Assembly (NCBI RefSeq): GCF_029813785.1
Contig: NZ_JARVKY010000028.1
Span: forward strand, 35,211-99,210
DNA length: 64,000 bases
Direction: 5' to 3'
Source: Streptomyces sp. DH41
GTDB taxonomy: Bacteria > Actinomycetota > Actinomycetes > Streptomycetales > Streptomycetaceae
Positions 14,398 to 23,035 of the stretch are shown in pieces; positions within the stretch are counted from its first letter, which is position 1, and each line of letters opens with the position of its first letter. A model generated the notes under the pieces. The model saw only the letters and a list, made by a program, of their open reading frames with translations. It did no database searches and was not told where the DNA came from. Made by a program: the position numbers and the translations under genes.

Positions 14398-16230
14398 GTG
14401 ACGCAGAGTGGACAGGGCGAGGAGCCCTCGGCGCGGCAAGCGCACGAAGGCATCGTGCTGCCCTCGGACGGTGGCGAGCCCTTGCTGCCGGGTCCGCCAG
14501 GCGGACCCGTCGGCCCGCGGTCGAGCCGCCCCGTGCCCGCCTCGGCGCCGCCCGGCGGCCAGGCCTGGGACCAGCCGTGGGGCCCCGGACAGCCGCAGGG
14601 CCCGTCCCCGGACCAGGAGTGGAACACGCCGCCCGGCGCCCAGCCCTGGGGCTCCCCGGAGACCGCCCAGCCGCCCGCCGCGCCCGCTCAGCAGGCCTGG
14701 CCCGCGCAGAGCGGCCCGGACCGGACGTCCGGCGCCCTGCCGCCGCAGGCCGGCCCTGGCCCCTTGCCGCCGGAGGGCGCGCAGGCCCCGGCGTACGGCG
14801 CACCCGCGGGCGGCCAGACGTACGGTGCGCCGGCCGGCGGCCAGACGTACGGGTCGCAGCCGTCGTACGGGCAGCAGCAGGGAGAGCACGCGCAACGGGG
14901 CGGGTACGAGCAGCAGGGCGGATACGGGCAGCAGGGCGGATACGGCCAGCAGGGCGGGCACGGCCAGTACGGGCGCCACGGTCAGGCGTCCGAGCCCCAG
15001 CCGCCCGCGCACCAGTCGCCCGCGCCTCAGCCGGCCGGGCCTCAGCCGTCCGCGGCTCTGCCGCCCGTCGGTGAGGGCGCCACCCAGTACCTGCCCCCGG
15101 TCGGGATATCCGCGGACGAGGGCGTGACGCAGTACATACCTCCCGTGAGTCCGGGCGCGCTGCCTCCGGAGAGACCCGCCCAGACGCACGCCGAGTCGAC
15201 GCAGTTCCTCGGCCGGGCCCCGCAGTACCCCGCCCAGCCCGCGGCCGGTCACCAGCCCGCCCCCGCCGCTCCCGCCGCGCCCCATCCCGACGCCGAGGCC
15301 ACGCAGTTCATCGCGCCCGTGCCCGGCGGCCCCGCCCCGGTCCCGTACGGGGCCGCGCCCGGCGGTGAGGAGGGGCGGCAGCCGCCCGCCGAGTTCGACA
15401 ACCTCTTCCGCGGCGCGCCGGGCACGGACGGCCCGGCCTCGTCCACCCAGCAGATGCCCCGCTTCGACGAGCCGCAGCCCCCGCACCCCGGCGAGCCGTC
15501 CCTGTACACCCCGCAGGGCCCCGGCGGTGGCGGTGGCCGACGGCGGGGGCACGACAGTGGCGGCGGCCGGGGTGGCCGAGGCAGTGGTCGGACGGGTTCG
15601 CGTCTGCCGCTCCTCGCGGCCGTGGGCGTCGGCATCGCCGTCGTCGGTGTCGGCGCGGGCGCGATGATGGCCGGGGGTGGCGAGGAGGACAAGGGCGGCA
15701 ACCAGACCGTGTCCGCCACGACTCAGGCCTCCGAGTCCGCGTCGGCCTCGCCCTCGCCCTCGCCGTCCGTCGACCCGGCCCGGCAGCAGGCCGTGGAGCT
15801 GGACAAGCTGCTGGCCCACAGCGGCACCGGCCGGACCACGGTGATCAACGCCGTGGCCGACGTGAAGGCCTGCAAGGAGCTGCCGCAGGCGGCCAAGGAC
15901 CTGCGCGAGGCCGCCAAGCAGCGCACCGGGCTGGTCACCAGCCTCTCCCAGCTGTCCGTGGACAAGCTGCCCCAGCACACCGAGCTGACCGCCGCCCTCA
16001 CCAAGGCGTGGCAGGCCTCGGCGTCGGCCGACAACCACTACGCGGCCTGGGCCGACCAGACGGCCGGCAAGAAGGGCTGCAAGAAGGGCAAGGCCCGCGG
16101 CACCAGTGAGACCCAGGCCGGCAACAAGGCGAGCGGCACGGCGAGCAAGGAGAAGGCCGTGGCCGCGGGGCTCTGGAACGCCATCGCCAAGCAGTACGGC
16201 CTGACGGAACGCCAGCCGACCCAGCTGTGA
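14398..16230 (+). CDS. Low-complexity single-pass membrane protein with TQ(Y/F) repeats
   Basis: A 610-residue protein. Residues 1-400 are a cytosolic Pro/Gly/Gln-rich tail with tandem QTYGAPAGG and YGQQGG repeats (DNA 14800-14960). Four copies of a motif with Thr-Gln-aromatic follow (threonines 229, 244, 268, 302; for example EGATQYLPPV). A basic RGGRGSGRTGSR stretch precedes one transmembrane helix at about 403-424. Outside are a Ser/Pro linker and a helical domain of about 150 residues (QQAVELDKLLAHSGTGRTTV onward) of unknown function. Start is GTG 14398. The tail resembles substrates of Ser/Thr kinases bound by FHA domains; that is inference. Confidence 0.85.
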   Translation: MTQSGQGEEPSARQAHEGIVLPSDGGEPLLPGPPGGPVGPRSSRPVPASAPPGGQAWDQPWGPGQPQGPSPDQEWNTPPGAQPWGSPETAQPPAAPAQQAWPAQSGPDRTSGALPPQAGPGPLPPEGAQAPAYGAPAGGQTYGAPAGGQTYGSQPSYGQQQGEHAQRGGYEQQGGYGQQGGYGQQGGHGQYGRHGQASEPQPPAHQSPAPQPAGPQPSAALPPVGEGATQYLPPVGISADEGVTQYIPPVSPGALPPERPAQTHAESTQFLGRAPQYPAQPAAGHQPAPAAPAAPHPDAEATQFIAPVPGGPAPVPYGAAPGGEEGRQPPAEFDNLFRGAPGTDGPASSTQQMPRFDEPQPPHPGEPSLYTPQGPGGGGGRRRGHDSGGGRGGRGSGRTGSRLPLLAAVGVGIAVVGVGAGAMMAGGGEEDKGGNQTVSATTQASESASASPSPSPSVDPARQQAVELDKLLAHSGTGRTTVINAVADVKACKELPQAAKDLREAAKQRTGLVTSLSQLSVDKLPQHTELTAALTKAWQASASADNHYAAWADQTAGKKGCKKGKARGTSETQAGNKASGTASKEKAVAAGLWNAIAKQYGLTERQPTQL

Positions 16231-16242
16231 TCCGGCGATGAT

Positions 16243-16284
16243 CCGGCCGGGCGGGCAGCCCCCGGGCGGGCAGCCCCGGGCCGG
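16243..16284. terminator. Hairpin between convergent genes
   Basis: CCGGCC at 16243-16248 pairs with GGCCGG at 16279-16284, with a tandem GGGCGGGCAGCC repeat between that can form inner stems. It lies between the low-complexity protein gene and the convergent lipoprotein gene. Confidence 0.5.
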
Positions 16285-16297
16285 ACCGGGGGGTCGC

Positions 16298-17620
16298 TCA
16301 GGTCACCTCGGTGTTCCGCAGGACGCGCGTGGTGTCCAGGGCGGCGGCGCCCTCGCGGGCCGAGACCAGGCGGCCCTGTCGTACGACCTGCAGGGTGACC
16401 TCGGTGTTGACCAGGCGCGGGAAGCCGACCGAGGCCAGCTTGCCCTGGAACTTCCACTGGAGCGGCGGCGTGAGCCCGCCCGTGCCGACCGTCAGCCCGT
16501 CGTCGAGGGCGCGGGTGACGGTGTGGGCGCTGACCTCGCCGTCGCCGAGCGTCTCGACGACCTCCTTGAGGACGGTGTAGGCGATCCAGGTGGTCTGCAC
16601 CCCGGCGTCCGCCGCGTCGACGCTGTTGTCGCCGAACGCCTCCTCCTCGATCACCTTCTTCATCCCGTTCCAGGCCGGGTCGCTCGCCGCCGGGTACCAG
16701 CCGGTGACGTACGCCCCCTCGTAGGGCCCGGACGCACCGCCGGTCGCGTTGATCGTGGTCTGGTCGACGCTGCCGAGGACCGTCGCGGTCCGCACGTCGG
16801 GATAGTCCTCGCGGGCACGCCGGAAGGAGTCCATGAAGGTGCCGGTGCGGTCCCCGAGGACGGGCACCACGCACCCCGGCTCCGCCGGGTCGGTGGTCGT
16901 CCGCTCCAGCGCCCGCCCGGACTGGCCGTCGTACTCGGTGGCGTCCTCCGCCGCGCGCTGGTCGTGCGCCCGCTCGTGACCGCCCGAGGTCAGTCCCGAG
17001 TCGAGCAGCACGGCCAACTGGTCACCCGCGATGGTGTCGGGGCGGATCAGTGTGACGGGCCCGCAGGAGTCGGCGAGGGTGCTGCCGAGGCCGGCCAGCA
17101 GCGCGGGCTGACCGCCGTTCACCGGGTAGGACAACGGGCTGGTGAACTCCGTGTTGGTGATGCCGTAGCCGCCGATGTACGGAATGCCGGCGCCCTCCAG
17201 CACGGGGAGGAAGGAGTCGGCGTGCTGGCTGTAGGAGCCGACGACGGCGACCACGTCCTCCTTGACGGCGCGGCGGGCGCACTTCGCGGCGGCCACGCTG
17301 TCGTTGTGGTCGTTGCACGTCAGGACGTTGAGTTCGCGGCCGCCGAGGCCGCCCTGGGCGTTGATCCAGCGGGCGTAGGCCTGCGCGAAGGCGGGCATGC
17401 CGGGTTTGTTGGTGGCGCCCGTGTCCTGCGGCGCCCAGGTCATGACGGTGATCGAGTCGTCCCCGGAGCCCCCCGTGGTCCCGGGGACGACCCCGCAGCC
17501 GGCGGCGAGCGACGCACACGCCACCAGTGCGCCCGCCGACAGTGCGCCGGTGCGGGTGGCCCGGGAGCGGCCGCGGAGGCCGCGGAGGAAGCTGCTGCGG
17601 GTGGGTCGCCTGCCGGTCAT
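16298..17620 (-). CDS. ABC-type solute-binding lipoprotein (branched-chain amino acid type)
   Basis: A 440-residue periplasmic-binding-type protein. An Arg-rich start and hydrophobic stretch end in the lipobox LAAGC, with cysteine about residue 42 lipidated. The rest has the type I binding fold of Leu/Ile/Val receptors (WINAQGGLGGRELNVLTCND, VVAVVGSYSQHADSF, GIPYIGGYGI, AYVTGWYPAASDP). No permease or ATPase gene is adjacent, so it is an orphan receptor that may serve a distant transporter or signal. ATG 17620 is the first codon with a signal peptide. Ligand unknown. Confidence 0.88.
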   Translation of the reverse strand: MTGRRPTRSSFLRGLRGRSRATRTGALSAGALVACASLAAGCGVVPGTTGGSGDDSITVMTWAPQDTGATNKPGMPAFAQAYARWINAQGGLGGRELNVLTCNDHNDSVAAAKCARRAVKEDVVAVVGSYSQHADSFLPVLEGAGIPYIGGYGITNTEFTSPLSYPVNGGQPALLAGLGSTLADSCGPVTLIRPDTIAGDQLAVLLDSGLTSGGHERAHDQRAAEDATEYDGQSGRALERTTTDPAEPGCVVPVLGDRTGTFMDSFRRAREDYPDVRTATVLGSVDQTTINATGGASGPYEGAYVTGWYPAASDPAWNGMKKVIEEEAFGDNSVDAADAGVQTTWIAYTVLKEVVETLGDGEVSAHTVTRALDDGLTVGTGGLTPPLQWKFQGKLASVGFPRLVNTEVTLQVVRQGRLVSAREGAAALDTTRVLRNTEVT

Positions 17621-17737
17621 GTACCCGCACGATTCCGTCACACGGCTAACCTGGAAGTGACCTGCGGTCAACGTGTGGTGACACGGAGGTGAATTGCGGG
17701 GGCCGATGAGACGCGGGTTGAGGGGAACGTACGATCG

Positions 17738-18238
17738 ATGACCGTGCAGGATTCGGAGAACTCTTCTCGTCGCGGCCGTCGCTCCTCCACCATGGGCGGT
17801 ATGCCACTCAACGACATGCCGTGGTGGCGCTGGCGCAGTCAGGTGCGCTCCGCGCTGCACATGCTCTCCGCTCCCGCCTTCCAGCGGGACGTCTGGCTGG
17901 CCGGCGTGGACGGCTACGGCGACGTGACCGACGCGGTCTACCGGCTGGTGGAGGACACCTGGCTGGACCACTGGTCCGCCGAGAAGTACGTGGGCACGGT
18001 CTTCCGCGACGCGCAGGAGGCGGCGCTCGTCGACAGCGCCGTGCTGCGCGTACTGCGGATCATGCACCAGGTGGGGCCGGACGCGCCGGTGCACGCGTAC
18101 CTGAACCACCCGGACTGGCCGGAGGCGGTTCAGGCGGCGCGGGAGGCACACGTGCGGCTGGCCACCGGTGACGGCGACGACCCGGAGGCGGAACCGCGCA
18201 CGCTCGAGGTGCTGCGGCTCCTGACCCGGTCCGCCTGA
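17738..18238 (+). CDS. Conserved hypothetical protein, purU neighbour
   Basis: A small soluble protein of 166 residues, or 148 if it starts at ATG 17792 (MGGMPLNDMPWWRWR). It is rich in Trp and charged residues (DVWLAGVDGYGDVTDAVYRL, TWLDHWSAEKYVGTVFRD). I recognise it as a conserved Streptomyces protein found beside purU but know no function. No catalytic motif, signal peptide or membrane helix is visible. It is divergent from the lipoprotein and 46 bp before purU on the same strand, so possibly co-transcribed with it. Confidence 0.8.
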   Translation: MTVQDSENSSRRGRRSSTMGGMPLNDMPWWRWRSQVRSALHMLSAPAFQRDVWLAGVDGYGDVTDAVYRLVEDTWLDHWSAEKYVGTVFRDAQEAALVDSAVLRVLRIMHQVGPDAPVHAYLNHPDWPEAVQAAREAHVRLATGDGDDPEAEPRTLEVLRLLTRSA

Positions 18239-18284
18239 CGGGACGCCCGCCGGGAGCGAGTCCGGATATGGGACCCTGTCCTGC

Positions 18285-19178
18285 ATGAACGAGCAGTCCT
18301 CCGCGGCCGTCCCCCGGGCCGCCGCCCCGGCCGACCAGTACGTCCTCACCCTGTCCTGCCCCGACAAGCAGGGCATCGTGCACGCCGTGTCGAGCTACCT
18401 GTTCATGACCGGCTGCAACATCGAGGACAGCCAGCAGTTCGGCGACCACGACACGGGACTGTTCTTCATGCGCGTCCACTTCTCGGGCGACGCTCCGGTG
18501 ACGGTGGACAAGCTGCGGGCCAGTTTCGCCGCGATCGGTGACGCCTTCCACATGGACTGGCAGATCCACCGGGCCGACGAGAAGATGCGCATCGTGCTCA
18601 TGGTGAGCAGGTTCGGGCACTGCCTGAACGACCTGCTCTTCCGGGCCCGGATCGGCGCGCTGCCGGTGGAGATCGCGGCCGTGGTGTCCAACCACACGGA
18701 TTTCGCCGAGCTGGTGGGGTCGTACGACATCCCCTTCCACCACATCCCGGTGACGAGGGACACCAAGGCCCAGGCCGAGGCGCGTGTCCTGGAGATCGTG
18801 CGCGAGGAGGACGTCGAACTCGTCGTGCTGGCCCGCTACATGCAGGTCCTCTCGGACGACCTGTGCAAGCGGCTCAGCGGCCGGATCATCAACATCCACC
18901 ACTCCTTCCTGCCGAGCTTCAAGGGCGCGAAGCCGTACCACCAGGCGCACGCCCGGGGCGTGAAGCTGATCGGCGCGACCGCCCACTACGTGACGGCCGA
19001 CCTCGACGAGGGGCCGATCATCGAGCAGGAGGTCGAGCGGGTCGGCCACGACGTCACCCCGGACCAGCTGGTCGCCGTGGGGCGGGACGTGGAGTGCCAG
19101 GCGCTGGCGCGGGCCGTGAAGTGGCACGCCGAGCGCCGGATCCTGCTGAACGGGCGGCGGACGGTCGTGTTCGCCTAG
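18285..19178 (+). CDS. purU: Formyltetrahydrofolate deformylase
   Basis: A 297-residue enzyme that hydrolyses 10-formyl-THF to formate and THF, balancing one-carbon units and feeding PurT-type purine synthesis. An N-terminal ACT domain (YVLTLSCPDKQGIVHAVSSY, residues 20-100) precedes the formyltransferase fold. Catalytic marks are IINIHHSFLPSFKGAKPYHQ with the key histidine and GATAHYVTADLDEGPIIEQ with the key aspartate. ATG 18285 is a conserved start. Confidence 0.96.
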   Translation: MNEQSSAAVPRAAAPADQYVLTLSCPDKQGIVHAVSSYLFMTGCNIEDSQQFGDHDTGLFFMRVHFSGDAPVTVDKLRASFAAIGDAFHMDWQIHRADEKMRIVLMVSRFGHCLNDLLFRARIGALPVEIAAVVSNHTDFAELVGSYDIPFHHIPVTRDTKAQAEARVLEIVREEDVELVVLARYMQVLSDDLCKRLSGRIINIHHSFLPSFKGAKPYHQAHARGVKLIGATAHYVTADLDEGPIIEQEVERVGHDVTPDQLVAVGRDVECQALARAVKWHAERRILLNGRRTVVFA

Positions 19179-19192
19179 TGGCTCGGGGGTCT

Positions 19193-19214
19193 GTCTCGCG
19201 GGCGGCCGCGAGAC
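19193..19214. terminator. Bidirectional 9-bp hairpin after purU
   Basis: GTCTCGCGG pairs perfectly with CCGCGAGAC around a GCGG loop, in the 48-bp space between convergent purU and the anti-sigma gene. Confidence 0.75.
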
Positions 19215-19226
19215 GGTCACCGCCCC

Positions 19227-20453
19227 CTACATCCGGCTCAGGCTGGCCGCGGCGAACAGCACGTCGCTGATCGCCTCCCGGTCGCCCACCTGACCCGCCG
19301 CCGCCTCCGCCGGAGGCACATGGCCCGCGGCCAGCCGGCAGAACTCCACGCCGTCCAGGGCGACATGGGCCACCTCGTGCTCGGCGGAGCCCACCGCGCC
19401 CGGGGAGTCGAGCGGGATGAGCCACTCGCCGCCGCCCGAACCCTCGATCTCCAGCCGCAGGCTGCGCCCCGGCTCGCCCGCCGTGACCAGGTGCGGACGG
19501 GTGCCGCGCGCCGCCAGCCCGGCCCGGCGGCGCGCCGCCAGGACGCCCGGCAGCATCCGGGCGGCGAGGTCGATCATGCTGTTCAGGTGGCGCGCGGAGG
19601 GCGGCTGGTACGGGTAGTCCACCGCGTCGGCGATGTCCTCCGCGTGCACCCAGCACTCGAACGCCCGGTCCAGCATCGCGTCGTGCAGCGGCAGCTCGAA
19701 GTCGCCGTACGAGACCGGCATCCGGCCCGCGTCGCCGGTGAACGACACCGTCCGGACGATGCCGTGGGTCTGCTCGCGCCAGGGTGCCCGTACCGCGCGG
19801 GTGGGCGGGTAGTGCGAGGCCCGCCAGTACGCCTCGGTACGGCTGGCGGGCGCCGGGGCGGGGGCGGTGATGTCACCCAGCGGGTCGGCGAGGCCCAGGC
19901 TGACCGCGACGAGCCCGTCGACCGTCAGCAGGTGCGCGATGACCCCGGCGACGGTCGTACGGCGGCTGGCGGCGTCGTCGGCCTCGAACCAGCGCAGCCG
20001 GACCGGCGCGTGCCACTCGGCGTCGCCGATGTCCTGCAGCAGCGCGTCCAGCCGCGCGGCCTCGGCGTCGTACGGCCTGGCCCACTCGGGTACCGGGATG
20101 CGCGGCGGGCGCCGCTCCAGGCAACCGTCCAGGACGCGGGTGCGCAGGGCGGGGTCCAGGTCGAGGCTCTCGGGCCGCTGGAGCAGCCCGACGGCCTCGC
20201 GCAGCCGCAGCGCCTCGTCGGCGCAGGCGTCGCACTCGCCGAGGTGCTCCTCGACGGCCGCGGCCTCCTGGGCCGAGCAGGCGGCCAGCGCCCAGGCCCC
20301 GAGCAGCGACGTCAGCACCTGGTGCTCCCACCCGACCGGCCCGCCCGGCACCACGTCGGGCAGAGCCCGCCCACCGTCCTCGACGGACGCGCGGGGGCCG
20401 GCGGGATCCCCGGGGCCCCGGGGGACCTCGTCCTCCTCGTGCGCCTCCTTCAT
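19227..20453 (-). CDS. Zinc-finger anti-sigma factor fused to MDMPI-type domain
   Basis: A 408-residue protein. Residues 30-100 are an anti-sigma zinc finger of the ZAS type (HLGECDAC gives H-x3-C-x2-C). The remainder is a DinB/mycothiol-dependent maleylpyruvate isomerase-like fold (LDALLQDIGDAEWHAP, TVAGVIAHLLTVDGL, WVHAEDIADAVDYPY). Its ATG overlaps the TGA of the sigma gene (ATGA), so the two are coupled at translation and should form a cognate pair. The second domain may sense a thiol or small ligand; this is inference. Confidence 0.85.
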   Translation of the reverse strand: MKEAHEEDEVPRGPGDPAGPRASVEDGGRALPDVVPGGPVGWEHQVLTSLLGAWALAACSAQEAAAVEEHLGECDACADEALRLREAVGLLQRPESLDLDPALRTRVLDGCLERRPPRIPVPEWARPYDAEAARLDALLQDIGDAEWHAPVRLRWFEADDAASRRTTVAGVIAHLLTVDGLVAVSLGLADPLGDITAPAPAPASRTEAYWRASHYPPTRAVRAPWREQTHGIVRTVSFTGDAGRMPVSYGDFELPLHDAMLDRAFECWVHAEDIADAVDYPYQPPSARHLNSMIDLAARMLPGVLAARRRAGLAARGTRPHLVTAGEPGRSLRLEIEGSGGGEWLIPLDSPGAVGSAEHEVAHVALDGVEFCRLAAGHVPPAEAAAGQVGDREAISDVLFAAASLSRM

Positions 20454-21040
20454 GCCGCACCCCCGTACCCCGACGGCGCCCCGGGCGTGTCCGGGGAGGT
20501 GGCCTGGCGGGCGGTGGACAGGAGCTGGAGGCCCAGGCGGAGGCGGCGGCGGGCCTCGTCCTCCGTGACGCCGAGGTCGGCGGCGGTCTGGCGGTAGTCG
20601 CGGCGCTGGAAGTAGGCCAGCTCCAGGGCGGCGCGCAGCGGGGCCGGCATGGACTGGACGATGTAGTCGGCGCGGGCGGCGACCGAGGCGTGGCGCACCT
20701 TGCTCTCCAGCTCCTCGGTGGTGCCCGGACCGCCGCGGGCGAGGGCGGCCGTCTCGGTGGCGCGCAGCCGCTGCACGGCCAGGCGGTGGGTCAGCGTGGC
20801 CACCCACGTACGCAGCGGGCCCTGCCGGGGATCGTAGGCGTCCGGATGCTCCCAGACGTGCGCGAAGACGTCGCGAGTGATGTGGTCGGCGGCCCGCTCG
20901 TCATCGAGCACGCGGTGCGCGAGGCCGTGCACGAGCGAGGCGAACCGGTCGTAGAGCTCCCCCAGGGCGGCGGCCTCGCCCCGCGCGAGCCGCTGCTGCA
21001 TCTTGCGGTCCCAGCGCAGTGGTACTTCTCTCTTCGCCAT
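20450..21040 (-). CDS. ECF-type RNA polymerase sigma factor
   Basis: A 196-residue sigma-70 family protein. Region 2 spans about residues 25-90 (LYDRFASLVHGLAHRVL, ITRDVFAHVWEHPDAYDP, LRTWVATLTHRLAVQRLR) and region 4 about 125-180 (ELAYFQRRDYRQTAADLGVT). ATG 21040 is preferred because GAAGGG sits before it; a GTG four codons upstream has no site. It is followed by its putative anti-sigma with a 4-bp overlap. Target promoters are unknown. Confidence 0.9.
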   Translation of the reverse strand: MAKREVPLRWDRKMQQRLARGEAAALGELYDRFASLVHGLAHRVLDDERAADHITRDVFAHVWEHPDAYDPRQGPLRTWVATLTHRLAVQRLRATETAALARGGPGTTEELESKVRHASVAARADYIVQSMPAPLRAALELAYFQRRDYRQTAADLGVTEDEARRRLRLGLQLLSTARQATSPDTPGAPSGYGGAA

Positions 21041-21420
21041 GCGGCCCTTCACCCCCTGTCCGGTGCTCTGATCGTTTCCTGATCATTCCGTGGTCGTGCC
21101 GCGTCCGAGCCGGTCTCCAGCGTGCGGCCACCGTGTCCCTGAATGTAGTCGGCACGTCCGACACCGCACGCCCCTTTGTGCCAATGCGCGCCCCTGACGG
21201 CCCGCAGGTGGTACACGCCCCGATGCGCCTCCCCTACCCTCTACGGTGTGACCGGATTCGATAGTTTTTGATCGAACAGGATCGAAACCGTCTGAAACAA
21301 GCCTCTTCTGACCGAACCCCGTTTCCGGCCGGGCGTTTGCGGGAACGGCCGGTGGGCAGGCGCGCGCCCAAGAAGCGTAAGCATGGCTTCCGTTTCGGGT
21401 GATTCCGGACGTACCGACGA
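21041..21420. other. 380-bp divergent spacer, sigma/STAS genes
   Basis: No gene is seen. An AT-rich island at about 21255-21310 contains phased 10-bp repeats: GATCGAACAG (21270), GATCGAAACC (21280) and GTCTGAAACA (21290). This is probably the control region for one or both divergent genes. Confidence 0.4.
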
Positions 21421-21810
21421 ATGAAAGGCGTGGTGGTGGCGTTCAACGTGACCGGCGGCGAGCAGGGCCGGTGGGCCGTGCTCCAGGTGTCGGGCGAACT
21501 GGACCTGGTGACGTCACCGGTGCTGCGGCAGCGCGTGCACGACGAGGTGGCCGAGGGGCGGCACAGTCTTGTCCTGGATCTCTCCGAGGTCCTCTTCTGC
21601 GACTCCAGCGGGGTCGGCGTACTCATCGCCTCCCGGCGGCTCATCCGCTCCTGCCAGGGCCGGCTGCGGCTGATACTGCCGGCCCAGGGCGCCGTCGACG
21701 GCTCCCACGTCAACCGCGTCCTCGGCGCGCTCGGCGTGCGCCGGCTCTTCGACGTCCACCCCGATCTGGCCTCGGCGACCGGCGACGAGCCGCGGCCCCT
21801 CTCCGCGTAG
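21421..21810 (+). CDS. STAS-domain anti-anti-sigma factor
   Basis: A 129-residue SpoIIAA-like protein covering one STAS domain (VLQVSGELDLVTSPVLRQRV, LVLDLSEVLFCDSSGVGVLI). The serine in CDSSGVG is the usual phosphorylation site by a partner anti-sigma kinase. The unphosphorylated form would bind that kinase and free a sigma factor. A HATPase protein of the right type lies at 23036. The last codons (PLSA) already belong to the tandem repeat that follows. Confidence 0.92.
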   Translation: MKGVVVAFNVTGGEQGRWAVLQVSGELDLVTSPVLRQRVHDEVAEGRHSLVLDLSEVLFCDSSGVGVLIASRRLIRSCQGRLRLILPAQGAVDGSHVNRVLGALGVRRLFDVHPDLASATGDEPRPLSA

Positions 21811-21889
21811 GCCCCTCTCCGCATAGGCCCCACTCCGCGCAGGCCTGTCTCCGAGAGGGCCCCTCTCCGAGCGGGCCCTCTCCGCGTGG
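21794..21889 (+). repeat. Six 16-bp tandem units over the STAS stop codon
   Basis: Units of consensus GGCCCCTCTCCGCGTA start at 21794, 21810, 21826, 21842, 21858 and 21874. The first unit holds the STAS gene's last codons and part of its TAG, so growth of the array began at the gene end. The 16-bp length shifts frame at every copy. Confidence 0.92.
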
Positions 21890-21974
21890 ATCCCGCCCGG
21901 GGCCGCGTCCCACGTCGTACGCTCCGAGCGAGACGAAGACCACCGACACCGACGTGAGGCGGCCGGAGAAAACA

Positions 21975-22487
21975 ATGGTCAACAGCGAGTACGAGCGCAG
22001 GATCGCCGCGCGGTTCGCCACCTTCGACCAGGACGGCAACGGCTACATCGACCGCGCGGACTTCAGCGGAGCGGCCAAGGCGCTGCTCGCCGAGTTCGGC
22101 ACCACCGCCCGCTCCGAGAAGGGGCAGGCCCTGTACGGCGGCGCGGAGGCGCTCTGGCAGGGCATGGCGGGCATCGCCGACCGGGACGGCGACCAGCGCA
22201 TCACCCGTGAGGAGTTCGTCACCGCGGCGGTCAAGCGGCTGCGCGACAATCCGGACCGGTTCGCCGAGATCGCCCGGCCCTTCCTGCACGCGGCCCTGGA
22301 CGTCGCCGACACCGACGGCGACGGCGCCGCCACCGTCGAGGACGCCGCGCGCGTGCTCACCGCGCTCGGCGTGCCCGGTGACACCGCCCGGTCGGTCGCC
22401 GCCGCGCTCGACGCGGACGGCGACGGCAAGGTCGGGGAGGCGGAGATCGTCCCCGCCTTCGCCCGCTACTTCACCGTGCCCGAGTAG
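21975..22487 (+). CDS. Calcium-binding protein with four EF-hands
   Basis: A 170-residue calerythrin-like protein. Four EF loops are visible: DQDGNGYIDRAD, DRDGDQRITREE, DTDGDGAATVED and DADGDGKVGEAE. Loops 2 and 4 end in the standard glutamate, loops 1 and 3 in aspartate, which often lowers calcium affinity. No signal peptide, so it works in the cytosol, probably as a calcium buffer or sensor. ATG 21975 follows GGAG. It sits between the STAS and HATPase genes. Confidence 0.94.
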   Translation: MVNSEYERRIAARFATFDQDGNGYIDRADFSGAAKALLAEFGTTARSEKGQALYGGAEALWQGMAGIADRDGDQRITREEFVTAAVKRLRDNPDRFAEIARPFLHAALDVADTDGDGAATVEDAARVLTALGVPGDTARSVAAALDADGDGKVGEAEIVPAFARYFTVPE

Positions 22488-23035
22488 CGGGCCCCGGACG
22501 CGCGGGGGCCGGACGCGCGGGGGCCGGACGGCCACCACCGGCCTCCCGTACGGATACGACGGCCACCGGCCTCCCCGAACGGATGTCGCGGATCGTGGCA
22601 GGGCGACGTGACGGAGCGTTGATACCGGGTTGTGTCCGCCGCGTGACTCGTCACGGCCCGGAGTCGGTGCCACACTCCGGTACCTTGTGTGGGATGCGAG
22701 TGGTCCTGAGCGCCGGCCGGGCCGGAGTTGCCCCTGGGGCGGTTCCGGAACCGGCGATGTGCCCCTTGCCCCGCAGGGCGGAACGGCCGTCGGCCACCGC
22801 CTGTTCGACGGCCCGGAACGGGCGTCGCACAGTATGCCGCACAGGTACTCCTTCGCGCTGGAATATGCCCGAAGCGCTTGTTGGCGTGACTGTACGTCAA
22901 CCATGCTGTGCCACGAGGGATTCACGTTCCGTGATCCCTGACCCGGCCGTTGTTCTGGCCATGCAGAGAATGGCTACGATCGTGGCCCTCATGAGGCGCG
23001 AGCCTTTGTGTCCGCCGGTTCGGATGGTGTGAGCG
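22488..23035. other. 548-bp spacer with small repeats and a 23-codon leader frame
   Basis: No sizeable gene is convincing. Just after the EF-hand gene GGACGCGCGGGGGCC occurs twice, followed by two imperfect copies of CGGCCACCGGCCTCCC (about 22526-22585). A short frame ATG 22962 to TGA 23033 (MQRMATIVALMRREPLCPPV...) ends two bases before the HATPase start and could couple to it. TACGAT at about 22975 is a possible -10. Confidence 0.4.

Noticed and set aside
13049..16038. Long antisense frames opposite the HTH/TPR and low-complexity genes
   Set aside because: Products are strings of Arg, Pro and Gly and follow the repeats of the sense gene.
22630..22941. 103-codon frame after the EF-hand gene
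   Set aside because: Codon bias is weak, no ribosome site, no recognisable motif; probably noncoding spacer.
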